57,897 bases of DNA from UBA1351 sp964563505 (GTDB lineage: Bacteria > Bacillota > Clostridia > Lachnospirales > Vallitaleaceae): NCBI GenBank assembly GCA_964563505.1, contig CAZLXW010000019.1, positions 1 through 57,897 on the forward strand, in the 5' to 3' direction. The notes under the pieces are model-generated. The model searched no databases. It was not told the DNA's origin and saw only the letters and a program-made list of their open reading frames with translations. Positions 43,164 through 52,449 of this stretch are shown in pieces; position 1 is the stretch's first letter; the number at the start of each line of letters is the position of its first letter. The position numbers and the translations under genes were made by a program.

Positions 43164-43652
43164 CTATTCTATACGTTCAAGTCGGGAGATAACACCTGAA
43201 AGATTCGATCTTTGCGTCACCAAGAAATGTGGCAAACCTTCTCGAAGTTCTTGCTTACCTATTTTATAAATAGGATTTTCATAAGATGCTGTCGCTTCCA
43301 CTTCAATCGTCACTTTTTTCTTCAAAGGATCTGGCGCAGATATGATTTTGCCATTATTATCAACACGGGTAATGATACGATCTTCGATGAGTATATTCGT
43401 TATCTCACCATCTAAAAATTTCTTATCTTCCGCGAGCTGATCCCCGATTTCTACAGAGGTAAAATACTCCAAGTTGTACTCTGTAAAAACAACCTCATAT
43501 TTTACTTTGACATCTTCTTCTTGACGAAAACTAATTAGCTCATTATCTGTTAAGCGTTCAACGGCCGTGATACCAACAAGTATTACGACAAATATTAATA
43601 GAAGATCAAAGATATGGATTTTCCCACCTACTCTTCCTTTTTTGTTTATCAT
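43164..43652 (-). CDS. DUF4330 membrane protein (1)
   Basis: 162-residue DUF4330 protein: an N-terminal membrane helix (about 14-28; FDLLLIFVVILVGI) then a soluble beta-rich domain, probably outside. A pair of such genes sits in this cluster (next one at 43683), 30 bases apart, both immediately upstream of the polymerase gene. Function unknown; the position points to polysaccharide assembly. Related to its neighbour in helix and domain but distinct in sequence. Confidence 0.85.
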   Translation of the reverse strand: MINKKGRVGGKIHIFDLLLIFVVILVGITAVERLTDNELISFRQEEDVKVKYEVVFTEYNLEYFTSVEIGDQLAEDKKFLDGEITNILIEDRIITRVDNNGKIISAPDPLKKKVTIEVEATASYENPIYKIGKQELREGLPHFLVTQRSNLSGVISRLERIE

Positions 43653-43682
43653 ATCTGTATACCTACCTTTCCAATCTTTTTC

Positions 43683-44147
43683 TTAGTTAATCGACGTAAC
43701 TTCAACGACACTACCATAGGCCTCAAAGACATCTGTTTTAATGTAATACTTCGATCCTGCTTTAATCTCTTGTCCACCTAAATCGATATAGGGACCATAT
43801 TGATTCGCTTTTCCTCTAATCGTAACAACAATATCTTTTATTCCGGCTTGTTCTATAGCTTCTAGTTGGCCATCAATAGCTTCGACAACATAAGCGTTTC
43901 TATACTCAACATCAATAATTTCTGCATCTTGAAATGATCCCATGGCAACAAGTCTGTCTCCAATTTGAATTTGCTCTAGTGCATTCTCAACAACATTCTT
44001 TGCTTCGGCTTTATACACAACTTCCGTTTTACGTGTTGTTATTCCACCCTCACCATCATCCTTGGTCAAATACCAAACACCACCCACAAGGATAAGTAAT
44101 ATTAAAATAATAATCAATCCGTCAATGTAATTCAATTTTCTTTTCAT
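43683..44147 (-). CDS. DUF4330 membrane protein (2)
   Basis: 154-residue DUF4330 protein with one N-terminal helix (about 8-26; GLIIILILLILVGGVW) and a soluble domain with KNVVENALEQIQIGDRLV and TIRGKANQY... GGQEIKAGSKYYIKTD. It mirrors the neighbouring DUF4330 gene in overall plan, which suggests an old duplication with divergence or a heteromeric pair. ATG follows AAAGGAA. Confidence 0.85.
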   Translation of the reverse strand: MKRKLNYIDGLIIILILLILVGGVWYLTKDDGEGGITTRKTEVVYKAEAKNVVENALEQIQIGDRLVAMGSFQDAEIIDVEYRNAYVVEAIDGQLEAIEQAGIKDIVVTIRGKANQYGPYIDLGGQEIKAGSKYYIKTDVFEAYGSVVEVTSIN

Positions 44148-44165
44148 ATAATTCCTTTCATTTCA

Positions 44166-44681
44166 TTAAATTCTTTTTTTTATAACTTTTGCCGGAACGC
44201 CTCCAACAATTGCGAAGGACTCAACATCTTTGGTGACTACTGATCCGGCCCCAACAATACTTCCTCTACCAATCGTGACACCGGGAAGAATAACGACTCG
44301 CGCGCCAATCCATACGTCATCCTCAATTACAACAGGCAAGGCTTCTGAGTCTCCCTGAAGCATCATGGGAAGATCTGTACGTTCATAGCGGTGATTTTTT
44401 GTGTAGATAATAACATCCGGCCCCATCATTACAAATTCCCCAATGGATAAGGGTCCTTGGATAGAAGCATTGATACCGATTCCTGATTTTTTTCCAATGC
44501 TTATATCGTTCCCTGAACCAAAAAAAACATTTTGTTCTATGTTAACATGCTCACCAATCTGATTGAAAATATGTTTGCACAGAACATATCGAATTTTTTG
44601 ACTTATAAATCCAAATCTCCCCTGAGATTTGGGTAAGCGCTTTCCTATAAGATAGTACAGCACTAGAACCACCTTTTTCAT
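44166..44681 (-). CDS. Hexapeptide-repeat acyltransferase
   Basis: About 171 residues of left-handed beta-helix with isoleucine-patch repeats: IGKKSGIGINASIQGPLSIG, GPDVIIYTKNH, VIEDDVWIGARVVILPGVTIGRGSIVGAGSVVTKDVES (described by its ends). It belongs to the maltose/galactoside acetyltransferase type (LbH_MAT). It likely adds acetyl groups to the polysaccharide. The start is either ATG 44681 or GTG 44690; I prefer the ATG because AGGTGA lies in place. Confidence 0.88.
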   Translation of the reverse strand: MKKVVLVLYYLIGKRLPKSQGRFGFISQKIRYVLCKHIFNQIGEHVNIEQNVFFGSGNDISIGKKSGIGINASIQGPLSIGEFVMMGPDVIIYTKNHRYERTDLPMMLQGDSEALPVVIEDDVWIGARVVILPGVTIGRGSIVGAGSVVTKDVESFAIVGGVPAKVIKKRI

Positions 44682-44696
44682 CCTTATCACCTATCC

Positions 44697-46124
44697 TCAC
44701 CGTAATATTTTCCTTATTGTCAGCCATGTCGCAAAATAGCTTATGACACCAATCATACCCTTAGAAATGATCAGTATGTATCCTTGAATTGGCAACACCG
44801 AACTTATTATAACACAAATACACATAACGATATTAGCAAAAATGATGGAAATATAGTCTTTTTTTTTAACAATTATTTCAAGTATTTTTTTACGTCGTAT
44901 GCCACTCATTAGAAAATAGATGATTGAAGCAAAAAGTGTTGTGTAGGCCGCCATAATAAGCCCATATTTAGGGATTAATAGAAAATTTAAACTTAAGTTA
45001 GCGGAAGCTGCAACTAAACTATTTATAAAAATCGGCTTTGTATTTTTGCTTAATTCCCATTCTTTATTCATATAATCTGCCAAGTTCAAAAAAAACATTC
45101 CAAAGGCAACAATTCCAATTACAGGGTAACCGGCTTCATATTCTTTAGCAATAATGATTTGACCGATATCTTTTGATAATAAAAGCATCCCCGTCGCAGC
45201 CGGTAGCCCTAATAAAATATATGTTTTGATACTCACTGAGAGAATACGCCCGGCTTCATCTTTTGCATCTTTTGCCCATGCCGTCAAGAGCCTTGGATAA
45301 AAACCCCGTGAGAGGCCATAGGCAATCATTAAAAATGTTGCTGAAGCAATACTATAATTGGGAACATATAATCCGACCACATATTCTGAGTAAAAGAAAC
45401 GTAAAATAAAACGATCGGATATATTCAATACATACATAGTTAGGGTTAATCCAATAAGCGGAAAACCATACTGCAAGTAACTTTTAAATTGTTCTTTTTG
45501 AATACTGGCCTTATCAAAGTATTGATAGGGTCGAATATAGCAAAATGCAATTCCTCCAAGAAGGATGTCAACAAGTCCATGCCCTAAGAATAAGATATAT
45601 AGCGACTCAACACCGGCTTTATACAATCCATATACAAGTACAGGCTTTAAAACTGCGACAAAGACCACAAGAATAACGTTCAAAAACCGTTTTTGAACGT
45701 AAAGCAACAGGTTGATATAAAATTGATTGAACATATATCCGACAAAAAACAAGACGTATACAATAAGTAGCCATGGATTAAATGAAAACCCATAAATCAA
45801 AATCAGTGAGAGACCAACATAAGCAAATAGCAAGAGCCCATAAATAATCCCCTGTAAGGATAACATATTCGAGAAGAATATTTTACGATCTCTCACACTA
45901 TCAATTTCACCAATAAAACGCATAGCAACGAAATAAAACCAGCCAAAAGAGAGAAGATAGGTAATCATTACACTACTGTTAACAATTCCAAATAATCCAT
46001 ACTCATCCGGAAAAAGCAAATGAGAATATAGGGATAAACTAACAATACCGAAAATACCTTCTATAATTTTAAATGGTAAGTAGCCCACATTGGAGTTAAA
46101 AAATTGCTGAATCCTTAGTCTCAT
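44697..46124 (-). CDS. Polysaccharide flippase (Wzx/MATE-like)
   Basis: 475-residue oligosaccharide flippase with about 12-14 helices, of the MOP superfamily. Typical regions are an N-terminal SLYSHLLFPDEYGLFGIVNS and DRFILRFFYSEYVVGLYV. It would flip lipid-linked sugar units across the membrane for the polymerase at 41649. ATG follows AGGGG. It starts 9 bases after the stop of the upstream exoprotein gene. Confidence 0.9.
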   Translation of the reverse strand: MRLRIQQFFNSNVGYLPFKIIEGIFGIVSLSLYSHLLFPDEYGLFGIVNSSVMITYLLSFGWFYFVAMRFIGEIDSVRDRKIFFSNMLSLQGIIYGLLLFAYVGLSLILIYGFSFNPWLLIVYVLFFVGYMFNQFYINLLLYVQKRFLNVILVVFVAVLKPVLVYGLYKAGVESLYILFLGHGLVDILLGGIAFCYIRPYQYFDKASIQKEQFKSYLQYGFPLIGLTLTMYVLNISDRFILRFFYSEYVVGLYVPNYSIASATFLMIAYGLSRGFYPRLLTAWAKDAKDEAGRILSVSIKTYILLGLPAATGMLLLSKDIGQIIIAKEYEAGYPVIGIVAFGMFFLNLADYMNKEWELSKNTKPIFINSLVAASANLSLNFLLIPKYGLIMAAYTTLFASIIYFLMSGIRRKKILEIIVKKKDYISIIFANIVMCICVIISSVLPIQGYILIISKGMIGVISYFATWLTIRKILR

Positions 46125-46133
46125 AGAATCCCC

Positions 46134-48995
46134 TTACTGGTTTATTTTTACTGCCGGAAAAATTGGTTCAATCATGTAGGACAACTCATTGCCTTCAAGA
46201 AAAAAACGTACCTGGTATAGCATTTTATTCAAATCCACATAGCGATCTTGTACTTTGTACCATAGTCCACTTGTATCAATATATCGAACACCGTCTTTTA
46301 TGGTTACATCCGTCGTATATCCACTTGCATTAACATAGAAAATCTGCTTACCGGTTTTTTCCATATATTCTTTGAGTATTTTATGTACTAACTCACCTTC
46401 TTTTTGGTCCGCAAAGCTGGTTAAGGGATTCTTGCTTCCAATAATGATAATTGAATGTTCACTTGTATTTGCCAAAGTCTGTTTCAGCTTATTATATTGG
46501 GTATAATCGGTCGTTCTAAGTCCACCACTACCCGTCCCTAGCGTAATAATTTTTGTTTTATCGACCACTTTTTCTGAATAACTATTCTTCCAAACCGAAT
46601 AATTACCGGTGAGCCTAGACGTATCCACATCTGAGCTTCCTGCAAAAATACCATAATTGGCTTTATTCATTTCTTCATAAACTTTCGAAGATATCACTGT
46701 GTCTAATAATCTATTTTTAAACGACGTCGGACCGAATAACTTAATCTCAAAACTATTTTGTGGTTTCATTTTCACCATTAGGGGATCATTGATAAATCCT
46801 TCTTCATCAAAACGGAGATTACTTGTATCTACTGTTGTCATTGCGCTTAACTGATCAATCAAAAGCGATCCTTCATATGGTTCTGAAGATTGTAATGCAA
46901 CAACATATAAGCGATCTAACTGAACCGGAAATTGAACTCCTGCAGGGATTTCTGCCTCGATTTCTTTCCACCCTGTCCAGTTAATACCATGAGAAAAAGT
47001 AAGTGTATATTGTCCGCCGAGGGCATCGATAATATTTCCTCTAAACATATGTCCGCTATTATTTCCATTAACCCATAAGCTAACCTTCCTTGTTTGCTTA
47101 TCTAGATAAAAATTATTAATCATCATATAAAAAGCCTGTGCATCCGATGACTTGGAAAAACTATAGTCAAATCGATACGCTTTATTTGTATCAACAACAT
47201 CTTTTGTTTCAATACGAATCTCTCCCTCAACTTTTTCTTCCGGATAACTACGGGAATAATATTCCATTGATTCAAATGCTTTGATTGCCGCATATTCATT
47301 TCCCACAACAACATACGCCGTCGTCGTTCGTTTCCCCATCGAAATAGTTACTTTAGAAATGCCATTGGTTGAGCCTGCAATAAATTTCCCGTTTCGAAAT
47401 TCACCTAAAGAAGTATTCTCCAAAGTGTATGTAACATCATTGTTCTGAATGATTCCTTGATATCCGCTCTTGTCGGTTCCGACAACACTAAACTCTCCCG
47501 TCTGATTATTATCTAATGAAAGAATCTTTGGCGAGACTTCAATATCAATCGGCGAATCTAAACTTTCAAGACTTGCTGTTGCTACCAAACCTTCATAGTA
47601 ACATGAGATTCTTCCTTCACCTGCCACAGTCGGAACAAAGGTATTCGTTCCCCAACTGCCCGTAATTCCTTCAACACTCCATGCAAGATTACGATAATTG
47701 ATTTCGACCGGATTATAATTTTCATCAAATCCAATCACTTCGAGTCGAATGGGATTATTTTTAAAAACAGATTCACCCGATTGGATAATTTTAATGGATT
47801 TTACCGGTCCTGTTTCTGCCAAGCTGACAAAACCTAAACCATTTAAAATCTTTCTTTGCGCTCCATCAGACACTGTGTTCTTCACCCGAATATCTGTACG
47901 ACCTAAGTCTCTAGCTACAAGTGTTGTGCTTCCTCCTCCATCGAGTTGAATAGCATCCGATACATTGTATTCTCTAAGATATTGAGCCACTTCTGCGTGG
48001 GTCGCACCAATACTTGATCCTCTTCCGTCAATGCTCATCGCAATTAAGTACTTTTGATCAGCTGTCACTCCCAAAACAGAACGGGGTTGGCGTGCATCTT
48101 TACTTATAAGATAACCTTCTGATGTAAATTGTCCGTTTTGTAAAACTTTTCCCGAACCACTAATGGCTAACTTTAATGCATCTGTATTTATTGTTGAATT
48201 AATTGTAAATTCAACCCCCGTCCCTATCGTAAACATGTTCAAATAATCGGCCTCTGCCAATAGAACTTGGGGTATAGCAATAACATATCCTTCCTGCATG
48301 ATTGGTATGTTTGCAGTTTCATTGACACCAACAATGCCTGTTACGACATTATTATGAACAATAATTTTATAAATCTTCGCTATCTGATCAATTTGATTTG
48401 TCGTCATCCCAAAACTACTATTATATATAACCGGACCATTTGTAATTGTAAGTTTATTAACCCCTTCAACATAAAGCGTTTTCCCAGAGTCCGTAAGCAC
48501 TTTGAACGAGGTATCAAAAAAATCGAATAGAACTTCTCCATTTTCATACTGTAACAAGGATGCAACGCCCTTGGTTGATGTATTATAATTATGCGCTGCG
48601 TAAGAATATCCATGATTATAGATAACACCAACTGGCTCACTTGTCGTTCCCTTCATATTAAAAAATGACGCATTGATACCTGCAACAACATTTTGGGGGC
48701 TACTTATCGCCAGTGATTGTAATGTCTCCTTTTGTCCAAATGCCTGTGTTGACTGAAGAATATCTAATGCCACCTGTTCTTCTGTCAAATCCATTTTTAA
48801 GACATGCAAATCAATCCATCCTGCTTGCGTGAATTTTGATTTATGCTCATAGATTAAGCCTTTTGTCACTGTTTCACGTTCGATTGTTTCATCAATAAGA
48901 ACATTCGCTTCAATCGGTACATTTATAGTGCTAAGTAATGCTCCAAATACGATTACATAGCTTATTAATCTTTTAGCCTTCGTTTTTAATTTCAT
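46134..48995 (-). CDS. Large secreted phosphodiester glycosidase (NAGPA)-domain protein
   Basis: 953-residue exoprotein. Signal peptide 1-~31 (LISYVIVFGALLSTINVPIEA). NAGPA domain (about 60-395) with VVAGINASFFNMKG and AIQLDGGGSTTLVARD, as in phosphodiester alpha-N-acetylglucosaminidase. Then Ig-like repeats at about 400-575, a carbohydrate-binding type beta domain (about 590-760) and a C-terminal domain with a metallophosphatase-like fold (about 770-940; IITLGTGSGGLRT, IIIIGSKNPLTS). It could trim or remodel the polysaccharide outside the cell. ATG follows GAGG. It is the first gene of the cluster. Confidence 0.88.
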   Translation of the reverse strand: MKLKTKAKRLISYVIVFGALLSTINVPIEANVLIDETIERETVTKGLIYEHKSKFTQAGWIDLHVLKMDLTEEQVALDILQSTQAFGQKETLQSLAISSPQNVVAGINASFFNMKGTTSEPVGVIYNHGYSYAAHNYNTSTKGVASLLQYENGEVLFDFFDTSFKVLTDSGKTLYVEGVNKLTITNGPVIYNSSFGMTTNQIDQIAKIYKIIVHNNVVTGIVGVNETANIPIMQEGYVIAIPQVLLAEADYLNMFTIGTGVEFTINSTINTDALKLAISGSGKVLQNGQFTSEGYLISKDARQPRSVLGVTADQKYLIAMSIDGRGSSIGATHAEVAQYLREYNVSDAIQLDGGGSTTLVARDLGRTDIRVKNTVSDGAQRKILNGLGFVSLAETGPVKSIKIIQSGESVFKNNPIRLEVIGFDENYNPVEINYRNLAWSVEGITGSWGTNTFVPTVAGEGRISCYYEGLVATASLESLDSPIDIEVSPKILSLDNNQTGEFSVVGTDKSGYQGIIQNNDVTYTLENTSLGEFRNGKFIAGSTNGISKVTISMGKRTTTAYVVVGNEYAAIKAFESMEYYSRSYPEEKVEGEIRIETKDVVDTNKAYRFDYSFSKSSDAQAFYMMINNFYLDKQTRKVSLWVNGNNSGHMFRGNIIDALGGQYTLTFSHGINWTGWKEIEAEIPAGVQFPVQLDRLYVVALQSSEPYEGSLLIDQLSAMTTVDTSNLRFDEEGFINDPLMVKMKPQNSFEIKLFGPTSFKNRLLDTVISSKVYEEMNKANYGIFAGSSDVDTSRLTGNYSVWKNSYSEKVVDKTKIITLGTGSGGLRTTDYTQYNKLKQTLANTSEHSIIIIGSKNPLTSFADQKEGELVHKILKEYMEKTGKQIFYVNASGYTTDVTIKDGVRYIDTSGLWYKVQDRYVDLNKMLYQVRFFLEGNELSYMIEPIFPAVKINQ

Positions 48996-49096
48996 TCTTC
49001 AACCTCACAGCTCTCTGTTTTACTCACTTTTACATATCATGTTCAATTATAACCTAACTTTAAAAAATATCAACCAAACAAACCATTAAAATTTCA

Positions 49097-49125
49097 TTGA
49101 CAAGGTTTTTTTTCTCTTGTATACT
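49097..49125 (+). promoter_or_regulatory. Promoter of ribU
   Basis: TTGACA (49097-49102), 17-base spacer, TATACT (49120-49125). It lies 24 bases before the FMN riboswitch. The opposite strand of 48996-49096 would hold the promoter for the polysaccharide cluster, though none is clear. Confidence 0.75.
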
Positions 49126-49148
49126 TGCAATATAGACAACTAAATGAA

Positions 49149-49257
49149 TACTTCGGGGCAGGGTGAAATTCCCGACCGGCGGTAATAGTCCGCGAGCCAT
49201 TTATGGTTGACTTGGTGCAACTCCAAGACCGACAGTAGAGTCTGGATGATAGAAGTA
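49149..49257 (+). promoter_or_regulatory. FMN riboswitch (RFN element)
   Basis: All RFN cores are present in order: CGGGGCAGGGTGAAATTCCC, GACCGGCGGT, AGTCCGCGAGCC, GACTTGGTGCAACTCCAAG, ACCGACAGT and AGAGTCTGGATGATAGAAG. P1 is TACTTC (49149-49154)/GAAGTA. A terminator follows at 49286, so FMN should stop transcription of ribU. Confidence 0.97.
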
Positions 49258-49285
49258 AGTGTAAGACGATTATTTTATTAACCAT

Positions 49286-49312
49286 GCCTCGGATTTTTTC
49301 GAGGCTTTTTTA
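49286..49312 (+). terminator. Riboswitch-controlled terminator before ribU
   Basis: Stem GCCTCG/CGAGGC (49286-49291/49300-49305) followed by TTTTTTT. Confidence 0.9.
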
Positions 49313-49354
49313 TGCTTTTAGAAGTATTCACCACAATCTAAAAGGAGAATAATT

Positions 49355-49909
49355 ATGTATTCAATTTCAAACCAAAAAACGCGTTATATTGTTCGTATCG
49401 GTGTATTTAGTGCCTTAGCATTTATTATTATGCTACTTGAGTTCTATATTGGCTTTGCCGAATATTTAAAACTTGATTTTAGTGATGTTATCGCAATGAT
49501 TGGCGGAATCACTATGGGTCCACTCGCAGCAGCTGCTATTCAGCTCGTTAAGAATCTATTGAAAGCTTTAATCATTACACGTACTGCAGGTATCGGAGAA
49601 CTGGCAAATCTCATTGTCGGTATAGCTTTCGTTGTTCCGGCTTCGATTGTTTATCACAAATTCAAAAGCAATAAAGGCTTGTTTCTTGGACTCATCGCTG
49701 GCTCTATATCCATGGTTGTTTTTGCCTGTATTGCCAATTTATTTATTATTTTACCTTTATATTTTGGAAGCTCTTTGACATTTGAGATGCGTTGGAATAC
49801 CGTCCTTGCTGTCTTCCTACCCTTTAATATCATTAAAGGAATCGTTGTTTCCCTTGTAACCTATCTGCTTCATCTTGCCATGAAACCAATATATAAACAT
49901 TTCATGTAA
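49355..49909 (+). CDS. ribU: Riboflavin ECF transporter substrate-binding subunit RibU
   Basis: 184-residue membrane S-component with five to six helices, which binds riboflavin for the shared ECF ATPase module. The N-terminal RIGVFSALAFIIMLLE and GITMGPLAAAAIQLVKNLLK match the family. AAAGGAG precedes the ATG. FMN riboswitch just upstream confirms the role. The other ECF subunits lie elsewhere. Confidence 0.95.
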   Translation: MYSISNQKTRYIVRIGVFSALAFIIMLLEFYIGFAEYLKLDFSDVIAMIGGITMGPLAAAAIQLVKNLLKALIITRTAGIGELANLIVGIAFVVPASIVYHKFKSNKGLFLGLIAGSISMVVFACIANLFIILPLYFGSSLTFEMRWNTVLAVFLPFNIIKGIVVSLVTYLLHLAMKPIYKHFM

Positions 49910-50001
49910 TCCCAAAATAAATGGTCCCATCATGCATTAAACTATGTTATAATATTTATAATATAGTGATTCTTAATATGAATTTATGCAAGGTGGGAAT
50001 T

Positions 50002-51090
50002 ATGAAGACAAAATTACGACTAAATACAAACCAACTTCAACCCGGGATGATTCTAGCCGAAGACCTTTATACACCAAAAGGACTATTACTTATCCCTTCT
50101 GAAACCTTAATTGATGAAAAACATTTATTTCGAATTCGACTCTATCAATTACCCTCAATTGTAGTCTATGAAGAGAGCGCTCAGCAAATCGCTGACCAAC
50201 CGACTCACGAAGAAAAACAGCCTGTTAATGTTTCCTATAGAAAATCTCAAAATTTCAGTGAATTCAGAGAACAATATTTAATGCAACAATCCTTAACACA
50301 GGAAAAGCTTAATGATGTATTGCTCGGAGAAGAAATCAGTGAAAATGAGCTCTATGATATTAGTACGGCTCTCATCAAATCTCTACGGACAAAAAGCGAT
50401 TTATTTAATTATCTTTATCATTTACGAAATGAAGATGATTATACATTCACTCACAGTTTAAATACGGCTATGCTTGCAAATATTTTTGGAGGATGGCTTG
50501 GACTTTCTGATCAAGAAATTAAAGACTTAACGATTTCAGGATTTTTACATGATATTGGAAAGCTTAATATTAGTCCTGATATTTTAAATAAACCCGGAAA
50601 ACTCAATGTGGACGAGTTTGAAGCTATAAAAAAGCATACGAACTTTGGATATGATATTATTCGTGGATACGACATTAATGATGATATTAAGAACGGTGTT
50701 TTACTTCATCATGAAAAAATTGACGGTTCAGGTTATCCTCTCGGACTTAAAGATAATCAAATACCCTTATTTGCAAAAATCATCGGTATTGTCGATATCT
50801 ATGATGCAATGACGTCAAAGCGGTCCTATCATGATAAATATTCTCCCTTTAAGGTCATTCAGATGTTTGAACAGGAATCTTACGGCTTACTTGATACCCA
50901 CTTATTGTTTGTGTTCCTTGAAAATATTGCACATCATTATTTAGGAAAAGATGTCTTGCTCTCCACTGGTGAGCGGGCGCGAATTGTTTTTATTCATAAT
51001 CAATCGCCATCTCGTCCTATTATTCAAGTCAATGACACTATGGTCGATTTAATGTTTGAACCCCATATAACAATTGATGAAATCCTTTAA
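50002..51090 (+). CDS. HD-GYP domain phosphodiesterase
   Basis: 362-residue protein. Small N-terminal domain (about 1-100; an LxxGMILAEDLYTPKGLLL-type start) then HD-GYP from about 165: HSLNTAMLAN, FLHDIGKLNI, LLHHEKIDGSGYPLGL, VDIYDAMTSKRSYHDK. The HD pair and GYP are intact, so c-di-GMP hydrolysis is expected. I chose ATG 50002 (AAGGTGGG ahead); the frame runs to 49921 without a ribosome site. It follows ribU by 92 bases with its own -10-like AT-rich stretch. Confidence 0.92.
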   Translation: MKTKLRLNTNQLQPGMILAEDLYTPKGLLLIPSETLIDEKHLFRIRLYQLPSIVVYEESAQQIADQPTHEEKQPVNVSYRKSQNFSEFREQYLMQQSLTQEKLNDVLLGEEISENELYDISTALIKSLRTKSDLFNYLYHLRNEDDYTFTHSLNTAMLANIFGGWLGLSDQEIKDLTISGFLHDIGKLNISPDILNKPGKLNVDEFEAIKKHTNFGYDIIRGYDINDDIKNGVLLHHEKIDGSGYPLGLKDNQIPLFAKIIGIVDIYDAMTSKRSYHDKYSPFKVIQMFEQESYGLLDTHLLFVFLENIAHHYLGKDVLLSTGERARIVFIHNQSPSRPIIQVNDTMVDLMFEPHITIDEIL

Positions 51091-51102
51091 AGAACATAGA
51101 AC

Positions 51103-51153
51103 AAAGAGGCTAGTACCTATGGAAATAAAATACTTTTCCATGTACTGCCTCTT
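51103..51153. terminator. Terminator between HD-GYP and glycosyltransferase genes
   Basis: Three matched arm parts AAGAGGC, AGTAC and ATGGAAA pair with TTTCCAT, GTACT and GCCTCTT around an 8-base loop; T run on the plus strand, A run on the left end (minus T run shorter). It serves HD-GYP and probably the converging glycosyltransferase. Confidence 0.88.
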
Positions 51154-51155
51154 TT

Positions 51156-52265
51156 TTATATTGATTTGTGCAGTATATCTGTATAAATTTCCACATGCCG
51201 TTTTGCCATTGCAACATCTGAAAATGATTGGTGTATTTTGTCTCGAAAGTTACTTCCTAATTCAGCCAAATCGTATTGGTCATTCATCATCCCCATCATG
51301 GTTATAGCTAGGGCCTTTGCATCTCCAACATTGAATAACTTACCTGTGGAATCGTCTTCAATCATTTCTACAATACCACCTGCACGTGAAGCAATCGTGG
51401 CAATTCCTCGTTCTCCGCCTTCTAGGAGCGCATACGGGAAGCTTTCCGTATACGAGGGCAAAATATTTACATCAATCTTTTCATAAAAACCTTGCATATT
51501 CGTAACAAAACCTAAAAACTCTACATGATTCTCAAGATGGTGTTCTTTCACATAAGCATGTAAACGTTCCGTATATTTTTTCTCACCGTGCCCTGCAATA
51601 AGGACTTTAAAGATATATCCTTGACTAACACAAATTTTTATCCCTTCTAACAATAGATGCGTTCCCTTAATCGGTACTAATCGTGTAGCACAACCGAATG
51701 TTAATTGATTGTGTTCTTGATTTTTATGGTCTTCATAGGTTTTTGTCCAATTTTGTGGTTTAATTCCATTGTATATTGTATAAATCTTGTCTTCTGAAAA
51801 TCCTTCTTCACTCATCATTTTTTTGAAGGTTTTTGTCACTGCAAGAAAATAATCCATTTTTTTTAGACTTATTCGATTCAAATAGGTAAAAATGATTTTT
51901 TTATAGAATTGATTCTCAAAGTCCAGTCGATAGTCACTATGAATCGTCGTTATAATCGGTAATTTTACCCGTTTTCGTATATAATTACTTACAAAATTAG
52001 CCCTTGCCCCATGGCAATGCAAGAGATTAAAGGGGTGACTTTGAAGATATTTGACTAAGTCACGAATGGATTTATAGTCAAATCTCGACGTTTGCTCATA
52101 TAGATGTGTCTTAATCTTAGCTTCCTTGGCTTCCTCATAAAATACACCATCTGACAGGCAAACGAGTTCTATATCCACACTTTTTTGTAATTCTTGAAGC
52201 AATGTGATGACATGGGTCTTTGCTCCACCTGTATCTCCACCACTGATTAAATGCATTACTCGCAT
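51156..52265 (-). CDS. GT4-family glycosyltransferase
   Basis: 369-residue GT-B enzyme. N-terminal HLISGGDTGGAKTHV, mid VPIKGTHLLLEGI, donor-site ESFPYALLEGGERGIATIASRAGGIVEMI (described by ESFPYALLEGG and ASRAGGI). The EX7E pattern of GT4 is visible. It stands alone, away from the polysaccharide cluster and facing the HD-GYP gene, so its acceptor is unknown. ATG follows GGAAGGA. Confidence 0.92.
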   Translation of the reverse strand: MRVMHLISGGDTGGAKTHVITLLQELQKSVDIELVCLSDGVFYEEAKEAKIKTHLYEQTSRFDYKSIRDLVKYLQSHPFNLLHCHGARANFVSNYIRKRVKLPIITTIHSDYRLDFENQFYKKIIFTYLNRISLKKMDYFLAVTKTFKKMMSEEGFSEDKIYTIYNGIKPQNWTKTYEDHKNQEHNQLTFGCATRLVPIKGTHLLLEGIKICVSQGYIFKVLIAGHGEKKYTERLHAYVKEHHLENHVEFLGFVTNMQGFYEKIDVNILPSYTESFPYALLEGGERGIATIASRAGGIVEMIEDDSTGKLFNVGDAKALAITMMGMMNDQYDLAELGSNFRDKIHQSFSDVAMAKRHVEIYTDILHKSI

Positions 52266-52449
52266 AGCTTTTTCCTTCCGATACCGTCTTTACAAATCAT
52301 TAGAACGCCTTACCATTATAACTTGCATTAAACGGACTGTCAATCAAGCGATTTTTTAGACATTGAAACCCTCTTTTCTTGCTTCACTTTTATAGCATTA
52401 TCTGATAATATATAGACTATACAAAAGAAAAAAGGAAATGGTGGGAATA

